Counted from the first letter of the stretch, positions 34,974 to 46,535 are shown. The stretch is DNA of 64,000 bases from Enterovirga rhinocerotis (GCF_004363955.1 NZ_SNZR01000011.1:496001-560000); one strand, 5' to 3'. The notes: a model not told the origin generated them from the letters alone. Numbers and translations are program-made.

Positions 34974-34988
34974 GAACAGAGCATGTAC
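34974..34988. promoter_or_regulatory. Possible SOS (LexA) box upstream of lhr
   Basis: GAAC-N7-GTAC lies 8 bp before the lhr start codon. The alphaproteobacterial LexA site is GAAC-N7-GAAC (or GTTC-N7-GTTC), so one base differs. Its position before a DNA repair operon makes it worth noting, but the match is weak. Confidence 0.25.
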
Positions 34989-34996
34989 ACAGGGGC

Positions 34997-37513
34997 ATGG
35001 CGCGGCCCCTCCGCAGACTGCCCGAGCCCTTCGCGGCCTGGTTCGCCGCCCGGGGCTGGGCGCCGCGCGCCCATCAGCTCGATCTGCTCGCCAAGGCCCA
35101 GGCGGGCCGCTCGGTCCTTCTGGTGGCGCCGACCGGCGCCGGCAAGACGCTGGCCGGGTTCTTGCCGAGCCTCGTCGAGCTGGCGGGAGCGGAGAGGTCG
35201 GCGAACGGCAGGGCGGTCGCCCAGCGTGGCCTCCACACGCTCTACATCTCGCCCCTGAAGGCGCTCGCCGTCGACGTCGCCCGGAACCTCGAGACGCCCG
35301 TCCGCGAGATGGACCTTGCCATCACCGTCGAGACGCGGACGGGGGACACGCCGCCCCACAAGCGCAAGCGGCAGGTCGAGCGCCCGCCCGACATCCTGAT
35401 GACGACGCCCGAGCAGCTCGCTCTCCTCCTCGCGAGCCGGAGCGCCGCCGACCTGTTCGGCGGGCTGCGGCGGGTGGTGCTGGACGAGCTCCATGCGCTC
35501 GTCACCTCGAAGCGCGGCGACCTGCTGTCCCTCGGCCTCGCCCGCCTGCAGGCGCTGGCGCCGGGCCTTGCGACCATCGGGCTCTCGGCGACCGTGCGCG
35601 AGCCCGACGCGCTCCGCCGCTATCTCGTGCCGCAAGGGGAGAAGGGGAGCGGCGGCCTCTCCGATCTCGTCATCGTCGAGGGCGGCGCGGCGCCGGATAT
35701 CCGGCTCCTGACCCTGCCGCGCGACCTGCCGCTCGCGGGGCATATGGGCTCGCTCATGCTGCCCGCGATCTACGACCTGATCCGCGAGCACAAGACGACG
35801 CTCGTCTTCACCAACACGCGCTTCCAGGCCGAGTACACCTTCCAGGAACTCTGGCGGATGAACGAGGAGACGCTCCCGATCGCGATCCATCACGGCTCGC
35901 TCGACGTCGAGCAGCGCCGCCGGGTCGAAGCCGCCATGACGGCCGGCAAGCTGAAGGCGGTCGTCTGCACGGCGACGCTCGATCTCGGCATCGACTGGGG
36001 CGACGTCGATCTCGTGATCAATCTCGGCGCGCCGAAGGGGGCCTCCCGCATCATGCAGCGGATCGGCCGCGCCAATCACCGCATGGACGAGCCCTCGAAG
36101 GCCTATCTCGCCCCGACCAACCGCTTCGAGATCCTCGAATGCACGGCCGCGCTCGACGCGGTCGAGGCGGCGGCCCAGGACACGCCCGATCCCCGCCGAG
36201 GGGGGCTCGACGTCCTCGCCCAGCATGTCCTCGGCATGGCCTGCGCCGATCCGTTCGCGATGGAGGCGCTCTACGAGGAGGTTCGCTCGGCAGCGCCATA
36301 CGCGGACCTCACCTGGGAGGATTTCGAGCAGGTCGTCGATTTCGTCGCGACCGGCGGCTACGCGCTGCGGGCCTATGAGCGCTTCGCCAAGATCCTGCGC
36401 GGCACGGACGGCCTCTGGCGCGTGCGCGACGGGCGCGTCGCGCAGCAATACCGCCTCAATGCCGGCACCATCGTCGGCGGCACGATGCTGAAGGTGCGGC
36501 TCGTGCGCCAGATGCGCGGCAAGCCGGGCGCCGTCGTGCCGCGCGGGCGCGTTCTCGGCGAGGTCGAGGAGGGCTTCTGCGAGATGATGGTCGCCGGAGA
36601 CAGCTTCGTCTTCGCCGGCGAGGTGCTGCGCTTCGAGACGATCTTCGAGGATTCGGTCCTCGTCACCCGCGCCGCCGCCGCGGACGATCCGTCCATCCCG
36701 AGCTATGCCGGCTCCAAATTCCCGCTCTCGACCTTCCTCGCCGAACGCGTCCGCGGACTTCTCGCCGAGCCGGCCGAATGGGACCGGCTGCCGATGGGCG
36801 CCGGGCCCTGGCTCCGCCACCAGCAGCAGCGCTCGCTGATCCCGGCGCCCGGCGAGCTTCTGGTCGAGACCTTCCCGCGCGAGAAGCGCTTCTACCTCGT
36901 CGCCTATGCCTTCGAGGGCCGGCTCGCGCACCAGACGCTCGGCATGCTGCTGACGCGGCGCCTCGAGCGCGCGCGCCTCCGCCCACTCGGCTTCGTCGCC
37001 AACGATTACGGCATCGCGGCCTGGTGCCTGCGGGACATCGGCGCCCATGCGGCCGAAAACCCGGCCTTCCTCGACGACCTGTTCGGCGAGGACATGCTGG
37101 GGGACGATCTCGAAACCTGGCTCGACGAGAGCGCGATGATGAAGCGGACCTTCCGCGACTGCGCCGTCATCGCGGGGCTGATCGACCGGCGCCATCCGGG
37201 CGAGCGCAAGACGGGACGCCAGGTCACGATCTCGACGGACCTCGTCTACGACGTCCTGCGGCGGCACCAGCCGGACCACCTCCTCCTTCGCGCGGCGCGA
37301 GCCGATGCCGCGACGGGCCTGCTGGACGTGCGCCGGCTCGGTCAAATGTTGGGCCGCATCCGCGGACGAATCAGGCATAAGCCCCTCGATCGGGTCTCAC
37401 CCCTCGCCATCTCGCTGATCCTCGAGATCGGTCGGGAGCGGGTCTTCGGCGAGGCGGCGGACGAGATCCTGGGCGAGGCGGAAGCGATGCTAATCGAAGA
37501 GGCGACGGCGTGA
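34997..37513 (+). CDS. Ligase-associated DEXH-box helicase (Lhr)
   Basis: An 838-residue superfamily 2 helicase of the ligase-associated Lhr group. Motif I is APTGAGKTLAGFLP, motif II is DELHAL, motif III is GLSATVRE, and motifs V/VI are ATLDLGIDWG and QRIGRANHRM. The long C-terminal Lhr-core region (residues 420-800) follows. The ATG at 34997 has an AGGGG site. It overlaps pdeM by four bases (GTGA). Members accompany an ATP-dependent ligase and exonuclease in a DNA repair cluster, but those two genes are not here. Confidence 0.94.
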   Translation: MARPLRRLPEPFAAWFAARGWAPRAHQLDLLAKAQAGRSVLLVAPTGAGKTLAGFLPSLVELAGAERSANGRAVAQRGLHTLYISPLKALAVDVARNLETPVREMDLAITVETRTGDTPPHKRKRQVERPPDILMTTPEQLALLLASRSAADLFGGLRRVVLDELHALVTSKRGDLLSLGLARLQALAPGLATIGLSATVREPDALRRYLVPQGEKGSGGLSDLVIVEGGAAPDIRLLTLPRDLPLAGHMGSLMLPAIYDLIREHKTTLVFTNTRFQAEYTFQELWRMNEETLPIAIHHGSLDVEQRRRVEAAMTAGKLKAVVCTATLDLGIDWGDVDLVINLGAPKGASRIMQRIGRANHRMDEPSKAYLAPTNRFEILECTAALDAVEAAAQDTPDPRRGGLDVLAQHVLGMACADPFAMEALYEEVRSAAPYADLTWEDFEQVVDFVATGGYALRAYERFAKILRGTDGLWRVRDGRVAQQYRLNAGTIVGGTMLKVRLVRQMRGKPGAVVPRGRVLGEVEEGFCEMMVAGDSFVFAGEVLRFETIFEDSVLVTRAAAADDPSIPSYAGSKFPLSTFLAERVRGLLAEPAEWDRLPMGAGPWLRHQQQRSLIPAPGELLVETFPREKRFYLVAYAFEGRLAHQTLGMLLTRRLERARLRPLGFVANDYGIAAWCLRDIGAHAAENPAFLDDLFGEDMLGDDLETWLDESAMMKRTFRDCAVIAGLIDRRHPGERKTGRQVTISTDLVYDVLRRHQPDHLLLRAARADAATGLLDVRRLGQMLGRIRGRIRHKPLDRVSPLAISLILEIGRERVFGEAADEILGEAEAMLIEEATA

Positions 37514-38226
37514 CGGCTTCGCGGGCGGCAGTTCCTCAGGCTGGGCGCATCGCCCCGGTCGAACTGACGATCGCGGGGCAGGCCTGTCTCCTCGATCATT
37601 CCGGCGTGCTCGTCCTGCCGGATGCCGGCACGCTCGTCGTCGCCGATCTCCATCTCGAGAAGGGCTCCTCTCTCGCGCGGCGCGGCTCTCTGCTGCCGCC
37701 CTACGACACGGGAGCGACCCTGGCGCGGCTGGCGGAGGTCGTGGCGCATTACCGGCCGGCCCGCGTCGTCGCGCTCGGCGACAGCTTCCACGATCGCGGC
37801 GGTCCGGAGCGGCTGGCCGAGCTCGACCGCGCCGCTCTCCGGCGTCTGACGGGCGGATGCGACTGGACCTGGGTGGTCGGCAACCACGATCCGGTCCTGC
37901 CTCCCGCCATCGGAGGCGAGGTGGTCGAGGAGGTCGCCATCGGCTCGCTCGTGCTTCGGCATCACCCGGCAGCCGGCCCGGTGCGCGAGCTCGCGGGCCA
38001 TCTCCATCCGGTGGCGCGGGTCGTGATGCACGGGCGGGGCGTCAGGGCGCGGGCTTTCCTGACGGACGGCGGCCGCTGCGTCCTCCCCGCCTTCGGCGCC
38101 TATGCCGGCGGGTTGAACGCCTGCGACGCCGCCTTCGCGCCGCTTTTCCCCGCCGGCTTCACGGCCCATGTCCTCGGCCGCTCGCGCATCTTCGCGCTGT
38201 CGCGCGGCGTGCTGTGCGGCGATTGA
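37510..38226 (+). CDS. pdeM: Ligase-associated DNA damage response endonuclease PdeM
   Basis: A 238-residue calcineurin-like metallophosphoesterase. The motifs are in order: VADLHLEKG, ALGDSFHDRGG, VGNHDPVLP, and the later LRHHPAAGP and AGHLHPVARV, giving a complete dinuclear metal site. The start is a GTG overlapping the lhr stop, so the two proteins are made together. In the ligase-associated family PdeM is thought to act as a nuclease in DNA damage processing. Confidence 0.94.
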   Translation: MTASRAAVPQAGRIAPVELTIAGQACLLDHSGVLVLPDAGTLVVADLHLEKGSSLARRGSLLPPYDTGATLARLAEVVAHYRPARVVALGDSFHDRGGPERLAELDRAALRRLTGGCDWTWVVGNHDPVLPPAIGGEVVEEVAIGSLVLRHHPAAGPVRELAGHLHPVARVVMHGRGVRARAFLTDGGRCVLPAFGAYAGGLNACDAAFAPLFPAGFTAHVLGRSRIFALSRGVLCGD

Positions 38227-38262
38227 ACGGCCAGAATGCCACCGGCTTGGGATGGAGCCTGC

Positions 38263-39039
38263 TCAATCCCGCCGGAAGATCACGCTCGCCATCCAGCCGA
38301 ACAGCAGCGACATCGCCCCGATCCCGAGACCGTAGGGGAGAGATCGCTCCTGGGACAGGGCGGTGATCCGTTCCTCGAACCCCGTCTTGACCACCTCGAA
38401 GCTCGCAATGCGCCGCGCCGCGAGCCGGTCTCCCGACAAAAGCACGACCTCGACCTCGTAATTGCCCGTCGGCGCGGTGCCCGGCACGCTGATCGGTGCG
38501 CGGAAGAAGCCGGGGCCGACGAAGACGACGCCGCGCGGGTCCTCGCTCCAGTGGCCTTCCTTCGTCTTGAGGCGGATGAGGGCCTGGCGGAAGGGCTCGT
38601 CCGGATCGTGCGATTCGAACGACATCTCGGGCGCGTCGACGATGGCCCGCAGCCCGAGCCGCATCTGCCGCCGCGCCGCATCCGTCGCGATCTCGCCCGT
38701 GGGGCGGTTCGAGGCGACGGCCAGCACTGTCGGGACGGCGACGAATTTTTGCTGGCTCCGATTGATCCAGACGAAGCCGACCCGCTCCTTCTGCCGCACC
38801 GTCATGCCCTCCCGGGGGCCGCGGACGGTCACGACGACGTCGTAGGACTCGAGGTTCAGCAGATCGCGTCCATCGTCCTCGACGACGCCGAAGAGCGCCA
38901 TCTGCGCGCCGGTGTAGTTCGAACCGATCGCGATCTGGTGGGCCGAGAGCGACACCATCAGCCGTTCGGCCTTGGCAGGCAGCGCCGGGAGCAGCCCCAT
39001 CGCCGCGAGCAGGAGAGCGGAGAGGATCCGGAACGTCAT
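38263..39039 (-). CDS. TIGR02186 family membrane-anchored protein
   Basis: A 258-residue protein with a signal peptide (LSALLLAAMGLLPALPAKAE), a periplasmic domain (RLMVSLSAHQIAIGSNYTGA as family start) and a C-terminal membrane anchor (YGLGIGAMSLLFGWMASVIF). This matches TIGR02186, which is regularly encoded next to a TSUP permease. Its ATG overlaps the TSUP stop (ATGA). It is probably an accessory subunit of that transporter, with no known biochemical activity. Confidence 0.9.
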   Translation of the reverse strand: MTFRILSALLLAAMGLLPALPAKAERLMVSLSAHQIAIGSNYTGAQMALFGVVEDDGRDLLNLESYDVVVTVRGPREGMTVRQKERVGFVWINRSQQKFVAVPTVLAVASNRPTGEIATDAARRQMRLGLRAIVDAPEMSFESHDPDEPFRQALIRLKTKEGHWSEDPRGVVFVGPGFFRAPISVPGTAPTGNYEVEVVLLSGDRLAARRIASFEVVKTGFEERITALSQERSLPYGLGIGAMSLLFGWMASVIFRRD

Positions 39040-39962
39040 CGCCGGCCCTCCGGCAGATAGATCGAGAAGGGTTCTGCCGGCGTCAGCGCGATCTCGACGG
39101 CGAAGCGGATGCCGACGGCGAGGACGAGGAGCCCCAGCAGGAACCGGAACAGATCGGCCCGCAAGGCGCGCCCGGCCCTCGCACCGAACTGCGCCCCGAA
39201 GACGCCCCCGACGATCAGCATGATCGCGAGGACGATATCCACCGCCCCGTTCAGGGTCGCCTGGAGGATCACGGCGAGAAGGGCGGTGAACAGGACCTGG
39301 ACCTGCGAGGTGCCGATGACGACGCCGGTCGGCACCCGGAACAGATACAGCAGCACCGGCACCATGATGAAGCCGCCCCCGATGCCGAGGATCGTGCCCG
39401 CGAAACCGACCAGGAACGAGATGCCGGCGACGGGCAGCACGCTGACGTAGAGTTTGGAGCGCGGGAACTTCATGCGCAGCGGCAGGCCGAACATGGCCGC
39501 ATGGCCGCCCGCGCGGCGGCGCGGTTTCGCGGTGCCCTTCCAGCGGCTCCAGAAGTCGCGCGCGCTCTCGCCGACCATGAGCATGCCGATGGCCGTGAAC
39601 AGCGTGACGTAGGAGAGGACGATCACGAGATCGAGCTGGCCGGCGCGCCTCATGGCGGCGAAGGCCCAGACGCCCATCACGGTCCCGACGAAGCCTCCGG
39701 CGGTCAGCACGGCGGCGAGCTTGAGATCGAGAGCATCGCGCCGCAGCGCCGCGAGCGCGCCTGTCGTGGAGGACGCCGCGATCTGGGCCGATTGGGTCGC
39801 GACCGCAATGGCGGGCGGAATCCCGAGGAAGATCAGGAGCGGCGTCATCAGGAAGCCGCCGCCGATTCCGAACATGCCGGACACGAAGCCGACGGCCGCG
39901 CCCATTCCGAGGATCAGCAGGACGCTGACCGGCATCTCGGCAATGGGAAGATAAATCTGCAC
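39036..39962 (-). CDS. TSUP family sulfite/anion exporter-like permease
   Basis: A 308-residue TSUP/TauE-SafE permease with about eight helices. It carries the two internal-repeat signatures GMFGIGGGFLMTPLL and TILGIGGGFIMVPVLL. The frame is open upstream to 40082, but the GTG at 39962 removes a non-family Pro/Gly-rich tail. It is coupled to the TIGR02186 gene. Family members move sulfite, sulfoacetate or other small anions. Confidence 0.93.
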   Translation of the reverse strand: MQIYLPIAEMPVSVLLILGMGAAVGFVSGMFGIGGGFLMTPLLIFLGIPPAIAVATQSAQIAASSTTGALAALRRDALDLKLAAVLTAGGFVGTVMGVWAFAAMRRAGQLDLVIVLSYVTLFTAIGMLMVGESARDFWSRWKGTAKPRRRAGGHAAMFGLPLRMKFPRSKLYVSVLPVAGISFLVGFAGTILGIGGGFIMVPVLLYLFRVPTGVVIGTSQVQVLFTALLAVILQATLNGAVDIVLAIMLIVGGVFGAQFGARAGRALRADLFRFLLGLLVLAVGIRFAVEIALTPAEPFSIYLPEGRR

Positions 39963-40253
39963 CGCACCCTGCCCGACACGACGGGATACCAGAATGGCGC
40001 CCCGGTCCTGTCGGCCCGGCCCGCCCGCTATTCCTCCCGATCCCGTAGAGCATTCTTGCCCTGAAGGGGGGCGGAAGAGCAACGAATGATCGGCCGAAGC
40101 GGGGTTCGTGCCAAATTCGTCGCGCGGGACCTTTCGCCGGCGGCGTCTGAACGGGGCCTGAGCGTGGTCGCCCGCGGGGCGCTGCGGGCTCTAAGTCAGC
40201 GTTCGTCGCATGCTGTTTTCGAAGAGCCGGATTCCAGCCTCCCGCAGCATGCT

Positions 40254-43200
40254 CTAAGCGCGCGCCTCGCGGGCGCCGCGCGTCGCGGTCGAGGTCTCGG
40301 GCCAGCCTTGCGGCGGCACCAGCACCTCGTTGGCATTGACGCTCCCGGGGGTCGCGCGCCAGCGCTCGGCGCCCGATTTCGCGCGGGCGAGATCGGCCGG
40401 CGACAGGCGTGCCCCGACCTCGTCCCGCTTGCGACCTGCATCGTCGTCGCCCTGGAGCGCGGCGACGGCGAGCCAGTGATAGGCGCGCGAGAGATCCTGA
40501 CGGGCACCGAGGCCGCGAGCGTAGAGGACCGCCAGGTTGAACTGGCTGTCCTTGACCCCGTGTTCGGCGGCGCGGTTGAACCAGCCGATCGCACCGGCAT
40601 AATCCGGCTTCGCGCCTGCGCCGTCCGCCAGCAAGACGGCGAGATTGTGCATGGCGCGGACATTGCCGCTCTCCGCCGCGCGGCGATACCAAGTCTTCGC
40701 CTGATCGATGTCGCGCGGAAGGCCGATCCCGCGCTCGTAGCCGTTGGCGAGGCGGTACTGCGCAGGCGCAAGCCCTTTCTGGGCCGCCTTCTCGAACAGG
40801 GACGCGGCGGCCTTCGGATCGCGCGGCACGCCGCGGCCCTCCGCCGTTCGGATGCCGAGTTCGTAGAGCGCGATCGGATCGCCGGAGGCCGCAGCCTGCT
40901 TGATCCCCTTCGGAAGCTCCAAAGGGTTCTGGCCGACCGGGCTCCGCGCGGAGATCCCTGCCGGCGCCGAGGCCGGCGTCTCGCCGATCCGCGCCGCATC
41001 CTTGTCCGGCCCGATCGATTGCGTCGTCACCGGATCGGGCGCTGCGGCGGGGGATGGAGCCGGGGCATTCGCGCCCTCCGCCGGAGCGGGTGGTGCGGCG
41101 GGCATCGCGGGCGGGGGAGCGGGCGTCGTCGCGGCCGTGACTTCCGGGGAATCGGCCAGCCGGTCGGGCTGGGTCCCGCTGGCGATCCGCGAGGTCTCCT
41201 TGACCACCGGGGCGGAGGCGACGGTCGTCGCGCCGTCACGGGTGTCGAGGACGAGCCGGGCGAACTGGACGGTGCCGAGCGTCAGGACGAGGGCGGCGGC
41301 GGCGAGGAGGAGCGGCCGCCGCTTCGAATCGATGAAGCGGCGCAGGCGATGGGTGATGTCGGACGACGTCGCCGATCCGCTTCTGCCGCCTGCTTCGGCC
41401 TTCGTGCCCTTGCGGCGCGCCTCTGGCGCATCCGCTGCGGCGGCCTGCGCGGCCCGGCGTGCGGCAGCAATGAAGCTCGACTTGATATCCGGTCCGGCTT
41501 CCGCGACCGCTGGCGGGGTCGGGGTCTGCACGCCGGCGCGGGGCCGCGAAGGCTTCCCGGCGCCCGGCTCCAGCAGCACCTCGTCGAGAGGGACGGGACG
41601 AACCTTGCCGAGATCGCCCGCCTCGGCCGACTTGCGCGACGGCTGCGCGGTCTCCTGACGGGAAGGGCGTGCCAACGGCGCGAATTCGTCGAGCGGGCTT
41701 GCGCGTGGCGCATCGCGGCCGGCCGGGGTGCCTTCGAGGGTCGAAAGGCGCGACATCACGTCGGACAGGCTGGTTTCGACGCTCGCCAGGCTCTGCCGCG
41801 TGCGCTCCTCGGCGGCGGCGTAGCGATCGCCGATCTCCATCAGATGGCGCTCGACCTCGGCCGCGACGGGCATGGCCTCAATCGTCTCGGCCACGGCCGT
41901 GCGGGCGGCGCGCTCGGCCGCCTCGATCGTCCCGTCGCGCCAGGTCGCGGCCTGGGCGAGGAGGTCGCTCATCGAGCGTTCCAGGGCCGCGATGCCGGGA
42001 TCGCGCGCGGAGGTCTCGCCGATCCGCGCGGCGATCGCCTGGACCTGCCGCTCGAGATGGTCGAGCGCGTTCGGATCGCCGACCCGGCTCTCGACCCGGT
42101 CGAGCTTGTCGACGAGGGCCGCCAGCATCGTCTCGATGGGCTGGCGGACATCGCGCACCGCCTGGGCCATCTGGCGGCTCTGGTCCTGCGGCGCGGCGAG
42201 CGTCTTGAACGAGGTGCGCAGATCGTCGACCGCCGAGCGGAGGGAGGCGAATTCCTGGGCGTTCACCTGCTTGCCGCTGACCTGCGCGACCTCCCGGCGG
42301 AGTTCGGTCAGGTGCTCGTCGACGAGCCGCAGGGCCTGGGGTGCGGAGGCGCCGGCGAGGACCCGGCGCACGTCCTCGATCTGACCCGAGAGGGCCTCGA
42401 TGACGCGCGGATCGACGCCTTTCGCGGTCACGCCGTCGAGCTTCTGCGACAGATGCTCGATCTCGCGCGACAGCGGCCGGGGATCGAATGCGGGCTGGCG
42501 CTCGGCGAGCCGGCGGATCTCGGCCTGCAGGGCGGAGAGGTCCGGACGGGCTCTGCGCTCCGCCAGTTCGCGGATTTCGGCTTTCAGCTCCGACAGGTCC
42601 GGGGCAGGGCGGTGCTCCGCCAGACGCCGAATCTCGGCCTGGAGGGCGGCGAGTTCGGGCTGTTCGGCACCGCGATGATCGGTGCGGCGGAGTTCCGTGA
42701 TGTCGGCCGTCAGTGTCTGGAGCCCTCGCTCCAGCCGGCCGAGATCGTCGCGTCGGGCGACATCGCCCATGGCGCGCCGAAGCGTCTCGACCTCGCGCTG
42801 CAGGGCTTCGTCCGGCGCGGCCGTGGGAAGCGGGATGTCCTCGATCCGGCTCGCGAGCTTGGCGACGTCGGCGCGCAGGCTCGTCAGCATCGCGGTCTGC
42901 GAGCGGGCAAGCGTGCCGAGCGCGGGCAAAGTCGGCGCCGGCCTCGGCGAAGCAGGGTCGCTTTCGAGCCTGCTCTGATGGGAGCGGATCTCGTCGACGG
43001 CATCGCGAAGCTCCGTGCCCGGCTTCAGGCTGCGGCGGCCGAGAGGCTTCGGCATCGCGGGAAAGCGCTCGAAGAGGGCGCTGATGCGATCCTCGACTGC
43101 GCGCAGGGACTTCTCGATCTCCCCCTGGTCGCGACGCTCGGACGTATCGGCGGGCCTCGCATCGAGCCGCGCCTCGATTCGCCGGATCGCCGCCATCGCG

Positions 43201-43604
43201 TCGGCGAGCCCCTGATCGGGCGAGCCCTCGCGGCGATCGAACTCGTGGATGCGGCGCTCGTGCGTGTTGACGGCCCCGCTCAGCATCGCGGCCGCATCCT
43301 CCGCGCGGGTCGGCGCCTGGTTCGAGTCTTCTAGTTGCTGCTGTGCCCGCTCGATCCAGGCCGCAACCGAACTCAGCGCCGCCGCCGTTTCGGCGGTCTG
43401 ACGTTCGCTGGCTGCCGAGGAATGATGAGGGTGGGCGTCCGACGCGTCGCGCCCATACGGGCTCCGGCCGTAAGGGCTGCGCCGTTCCGCCAGCCTGTCC
43501 TCCGCCTCGCGGCGCAGGCCGGCATCGGCCCAGGGATCGCTTTCCAGCGGCGAACCGAGGTCGCCCCGACGGTGGTGGCTTCTCGTCATCTCGGCAGCGC
43601 TCAC
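40254..43604 (-). CDS. PodJ-like polarity/localization protein with Sel1 repeats
   Basis: A 1116-residue protein with the architecture of PodJ-type polar organisers. A charged N-terminus is followed by a long coiled-coil/helical region (about residues 70-650) with tandem LAALQAEIRRLAEH-like heptads. A Pro-rich linker leads to one membrane helix (about residues 770-795, RPLLLAAAALVLTLGTVQFA). After a Pro/Ala-rich periplasmic linker there are about four Sel1 repeats, for example EKAAQKGLAPAQYRLANGYE and RRAAESGNVRAMHNLAVLLA. The start is a GTG at 43604; an ATG five codons in is equally possible. It probably anchors polar cell-cycle or envelope factors. Confidence 0.85.
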   Translation of the reverse strand: MSAAEMTRSHHRRGDLGSPLESDPWADAGLRREAEDRLAERRSPYGRSPYGRDASDAHPHHSSAASERQTAETAAALSSVAAWIERAQQQLEDSNQAPTRAEDAAAMLSGAVNTHERRIHEFDRREGSPDQGLADAMAAIRRIEARLDARPADTSERRDQGEIEKSLRAVEDRISALFERFPAMPKPLGRRSLKPGTELRDAVDEIRSHQSRLESDPASPRPAPTLPALGTLARSQTAMLTSLRADVAKLASRIEDIPLPTAAPDEALQREVETLRRAMGDVARRDDLGRLERGLQTLTADITELRRTDHRGAEQPELAALQAEIRRLAEHRPAPDLSELKAEIRELAERRARPDLSALQAEIRRLAERQPAFDPRPLSREIEHLSQKLDGVTAKGVDPRVIEALSGQIEDVRRVLAGASAPQALRLVDEHLTELRREVAQVSGKQVNAQEFASLRSAVDDLRTSFKTLAAPQDQSRQMAQAVRDVRQPIETMLAALVDKLDRVESRVGDPNALDHLERQVQAIAARIGETSARDPGIAALERSMSDLLAQAATWRDGTIEAAERAARTAVAETIEAMPVAAEVERHLMEIGDRYAAAEERTRQSLASVETSLSDVMSRLSTLEGTPAGRDAPRASPLDEFAPLARPSRQETAQPSRKSAEAGDLGKVRPVPLDEVLLEPGAGKPSRPRAGVQTPTPPAVAEAGPDIKSSFIAAARRAAQAAAADAPEARRKGTKAEAGGRSGSATSSDITHRLRRFIDSKRRPLLLAAAALVLTLGTVQFARLVLDTRDGATTVASAPVVKETSRIASGTQPDRLADSPEVTAATTPAPPPAMPAAPPAPAEGANAPAPSPAAAPDPVTTQSIGPDKDAARIGETPASAPAGISARSPVGQNPLELPKGIKQAAASGDPIALYELGIRTAEGRGVPRDPKAAASLFEKAAQKGLAPAQYRLANGYERGIGLPRDIDQAKTWYRRAAESGNVRAMHNLAVLLADGAGAKPDYAGAIGWFNRAAEHGVKDSQFNLAVLYARGLGARQDLSRAYHWLAVAALQGDDDAGRKRDEVGARLSPADLARAKSGAERWRATPGSVNANEVLVPPQGWPETSTATRGAREARA

Positions 43605-43837
43605 GACACGGGACGGCGGACCGATCGTCCCACCCCGCTTCGGGACGATCCTCGGCGCCGCGGGGATGATTCCATGAACGATCCCCTAAGATGCACCGAT
43701 GTCCCGCAGCTTTGCGGTTCAAGGTAAATACCGGGTTAATTGGTTAACGATCCGTGGCCTCGGCGAAGGTTGTGTTTCCGCGACGACCGCCATCGTCTAT
43801 CCCTTGGTGGCCGCGCGATCGCGGCGGGAGGGTCGCG

Positions 43838-45631
<1,794 letters not shown>

Positions 45632-45660
45632 GCGGTCGACTCGACGCAGGTCTCCCTAAC

Positions 45661-45762
45661 TCTCCTCATGCTGAGGTGCCGGCTGAAAGCCGGCCTCGAA
45701 GCACGCGCGACCGTGGTGCGTCCTTCGAGGCCCCGCTGCGCGGGGCACCTCAGGATGAGGAA
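45661..45762. repeat. About 102-bp palindromic intergenic repeat, copy 2 (inverted)
   Basis: Nearly the reverse complement of 14002-14104: it opens CTCATGCTGAGGTGCC and closes GCACCTCAGGATGAGG, with inner arms CTCGAAGCACGC and GTCCTTCGAGG. The variable inner loops (GGCTGAAAGCCGGCC and CCCCGCTGCGCGGGG) are themselves hairpins. It separates the acyl-CoA dehydrogenase gene from the convergent binding-protein gene. Confidence 0.85.
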
Positions 45763-45806
45763 GGAGGAAGTGTCCGGCCGGGCTCTCCGGATGAGGAGGA
45801 GGGTGT

Positions 45807-46535
45807 TCAGGCAGCCCCGGCGACCGAGAGCCGGCCCTCGACACCATGCTTCGCGATCAGGCCCGCGATGAATCCCGACCGCTTCGCCTCCTCGACGAAA
45901 TCGCGCAGGAAGGCGGCGGCAGCCTCGTTGCGCTTCGGCGTGCCGACGGCCTGCTGCACGGAGCTGAAGCGGCCGTCGAGGATGCGCGCCCCGGCCAGCG
46001 TCTCGGCATCCGTGACGAGGCGAGGACGCAGGCCCGCCAGGACGTCGAGCTTCTCCCCGACGAAGAGGTCGTACGAGCCCTGGATGGTCGGGGAGCGGAC
46101 GAGTTCCGCCTTCTCGATATGGCGCTCGAGCCAGAGATCGTAGGCGCTGCCCGCGCAGACCGCGATGCGCACGCCGGGCTGGTCGACCTCGGCGATGGAG
46201 CGGATCGGCGAGCCTGCCGGCACGAGATAGGTCGATTCGATCTCCGAATAGGCCGCCGAGAAGGCGATCTTCTGCGCCCGCGCCGGCTCCGCGCCGATCA
46301 GCCCGATATCCCATTCGTCGGCATCGGCCGCGTCCGCGAGTTCGTTCGGCCTCGGATAGGTCACGTACTGCACCGTGACGCCGAGCTTGTCGGCGATCGC
46401 GCGGGCGAGGCTCGGCGAGACGCCCTCGGGTTCGCCGTCCGCGCTGCGGCCCGTGACCAGCAGAAAGTTCGACAGGTTGATCCCGGCGCGCAGGACGCCC
46501 GTCGGTGCGAGTTCGGCGACGACGCGTTCGTTCAT
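45807..46535 (-). CDS. Family 3 amino-acid-type solute-binding protein lacking a signal peptide
   Basis: A 242-residue protein with the SBP_bac_3 fold: GVLRAGINLSNFLLVTG at the start, GVSPSLARAIADKLGVTVQY, then DEWDIGLIGAEPARAQKIAF and the hinge-spanning RIAVCAGSAYDLWL. The start ATG has AGGAGG upstream. It begins MNERVVAELAPTG, with no signal sequence, so it should stay in the cytoplasm unless exported otherwise. No permease or ATPase is adjacent. It may be a cytosolic sensor, dehydratase-like enzyme or orphan. Confidence 0.85.
   Translation of the reverse strand: MNERVVAELAPTGVLRAGINLSNFLLVTGRSADGEPEGVSPSLARAIADKLGVTVQYVTYPRPNELADAADADEWDIGLIGAEPARAQKIAFSAAYSEIESTYLVPAGSPIRSIAEVDQPGVRIAVCAGSAYDLWLERHIEKAELVRSPTIQGSYDLFVGEKLDVLAGLRPRLVTDAETLAGARILDGRFSSVQQAVGTPKRNEAAAAFLRDFVEEAKRSGFIAGLIAKHGVEGRLSVAGAA

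Noticed and set aside
34937-37378. 813-codon frame opposite lhr
   Set aside because: It mirrors the helicase gene, has no domain-like sequence and reflects high GC at third positions.
40086-43334. 1082-codon frame opposite the PodJ-like gene
   Set aside because: Antisense of a gene with coiled-coil, membrane helix and Sel1 repeats; its own translation is compositionally biased and matches nothing.
45661-45762. Reading the palindrome as a terminator between convergent genes
   Set aside because: Its near-identical inverted copy at 14002-14104 shows it is a repeat element; termination may be a side effect.
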